64,000 nucleotides of DNA from Citrobacter freundii (GTDB lineage Bacteria; Pseudomonadota; Gammaproteobacteria; Enterobacterales; Enterobacteriaceae). Below the pieces are notes generated by a model that was given only the letters and a program-made list of their open reading frames with translations, made no database searches and was not told the DNA's origin. A program made the position numbers and the translations under genes. Where the stretch lies: the NCBI RefSeq assembly GCF_011077955.1, contig NZ_JAALBX010000004.1, positions 280,374-344,373 of the forward strand, read 5' to 3'. Below, in pieces: positions 63,913 to 64,000 of this stretch. How positions within the stretch are numbered: position 1 is the stretch's first letter; every line of letters begins with the position of its first letter.

Positions 63913-64000
63913 AATCCCCGCTCCCGGCCAACAACCTCGCCGCTGCGCGGTGCCCTCGCCTCCATTTCCTCGCTTCAGGTCGGCCGGGATACGGCATCCT

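Noticed and set aside
63809..63997. 62-codon open frame at the right edge on the minus strand
   Set aside because: It runs across the hairpin and minisatellite, has no ribosome site and resembles no family.

Overview
The window is chromosomal DNA of a member of the Enterobacteriaceae. Almost every gene has a close E. coli K-12 counterpart, and the backbone order follows the E. coli 52-55 minute region: glk, yfeO, ypeC, mntH, nupC, pdeA, two tRNA-Ala, yfeC, yfeD, gltX, three tRNA-Val plus tRNA-Lys, yfeR, yfeH, ypeB, ligA, zipA, cysZ, cysK, ptsHI-crr, pdxK, cysM, cysAWTP, yfeX, yfeY, yfeZ, ypeA, amiA, hemF, maeB, talA, tktB, ypfG, nudK. Indolepyruvate decarboxylase next to an aldo-keto reductase, plus arn and nap clusters set into this backbone, points to a Cronobacter/Enterobacter/Salmonella-type relative rather than E. 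coli itself. The genus cannot be fixed from the sequence alone.

Layout. 1-5660: 5-prime part of glk, yfeO, ipdC, an aldo-keto reductase and ypeC. 5678-11505: an accessory carbohydrate island, consisting of a PTS EIICB permease, an aspartase/fumarase-superfamily lyase, a NagA-like amidohydrolase and a convergent two-HTH/PRD-like regulator. This is the best candidate for an undescribed pathway. 11565-19486: mntH with MntR and Fur sites, nupC, the c-di-GMP phosphodiesterase pdeA, tRNA-Ala pair, yfeCD, gltX. 19700-20572: a val-val-val-lys tRNA operon with a promoter close to consensus, followed by repeated copies of the lysV 3' end and terminator separated by a chain of mini-hairpins. 20737-27407: a FlxA-like coiled-coil protein behind a near-consensus sigma-28 promoter, then yfeR, yfeH, ypeB, ligA, zipA, cysZ. 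27561-37275: cysteine and PTS genes. 37432-39520: yfeX, yfeY, yfeZ. 39626-47776: the complete arnBCADTEF lipid A-Ara4N operon with a PmrA-type box, and a divergent YgiW/YdeI-family periplasmic protein. 47804-57636: housekeeping and central carbon genes. 57688-63690: complete napFDAGHBC periplasmic nitrate reductase operon with a NarP/NarL-type site. 63690-64000: no gene, but a minisatellite and a strong hairpin.

Links between genes. The EIICB of the island carries no IIA domain and is of the glucose superfamily, so IIA-Glc (crr, in this window) could phosphorylate it. The cys genes cover sulfate/thiosulfate import (cysPTWA, cysZ) and both O-acetylserine sulfhydrylases (cysK, cysM). The arn operon and the YgiW/YdeI-like gene may form a cationic-peptide/envelope-stress module. 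Relative to E. coli, the murQP-ucpA, yfeK-yfeS and eut genes are absent at their usual positions.

Limits: all identifications come from reading the sequence and remembered family features. No database or structure search was run.
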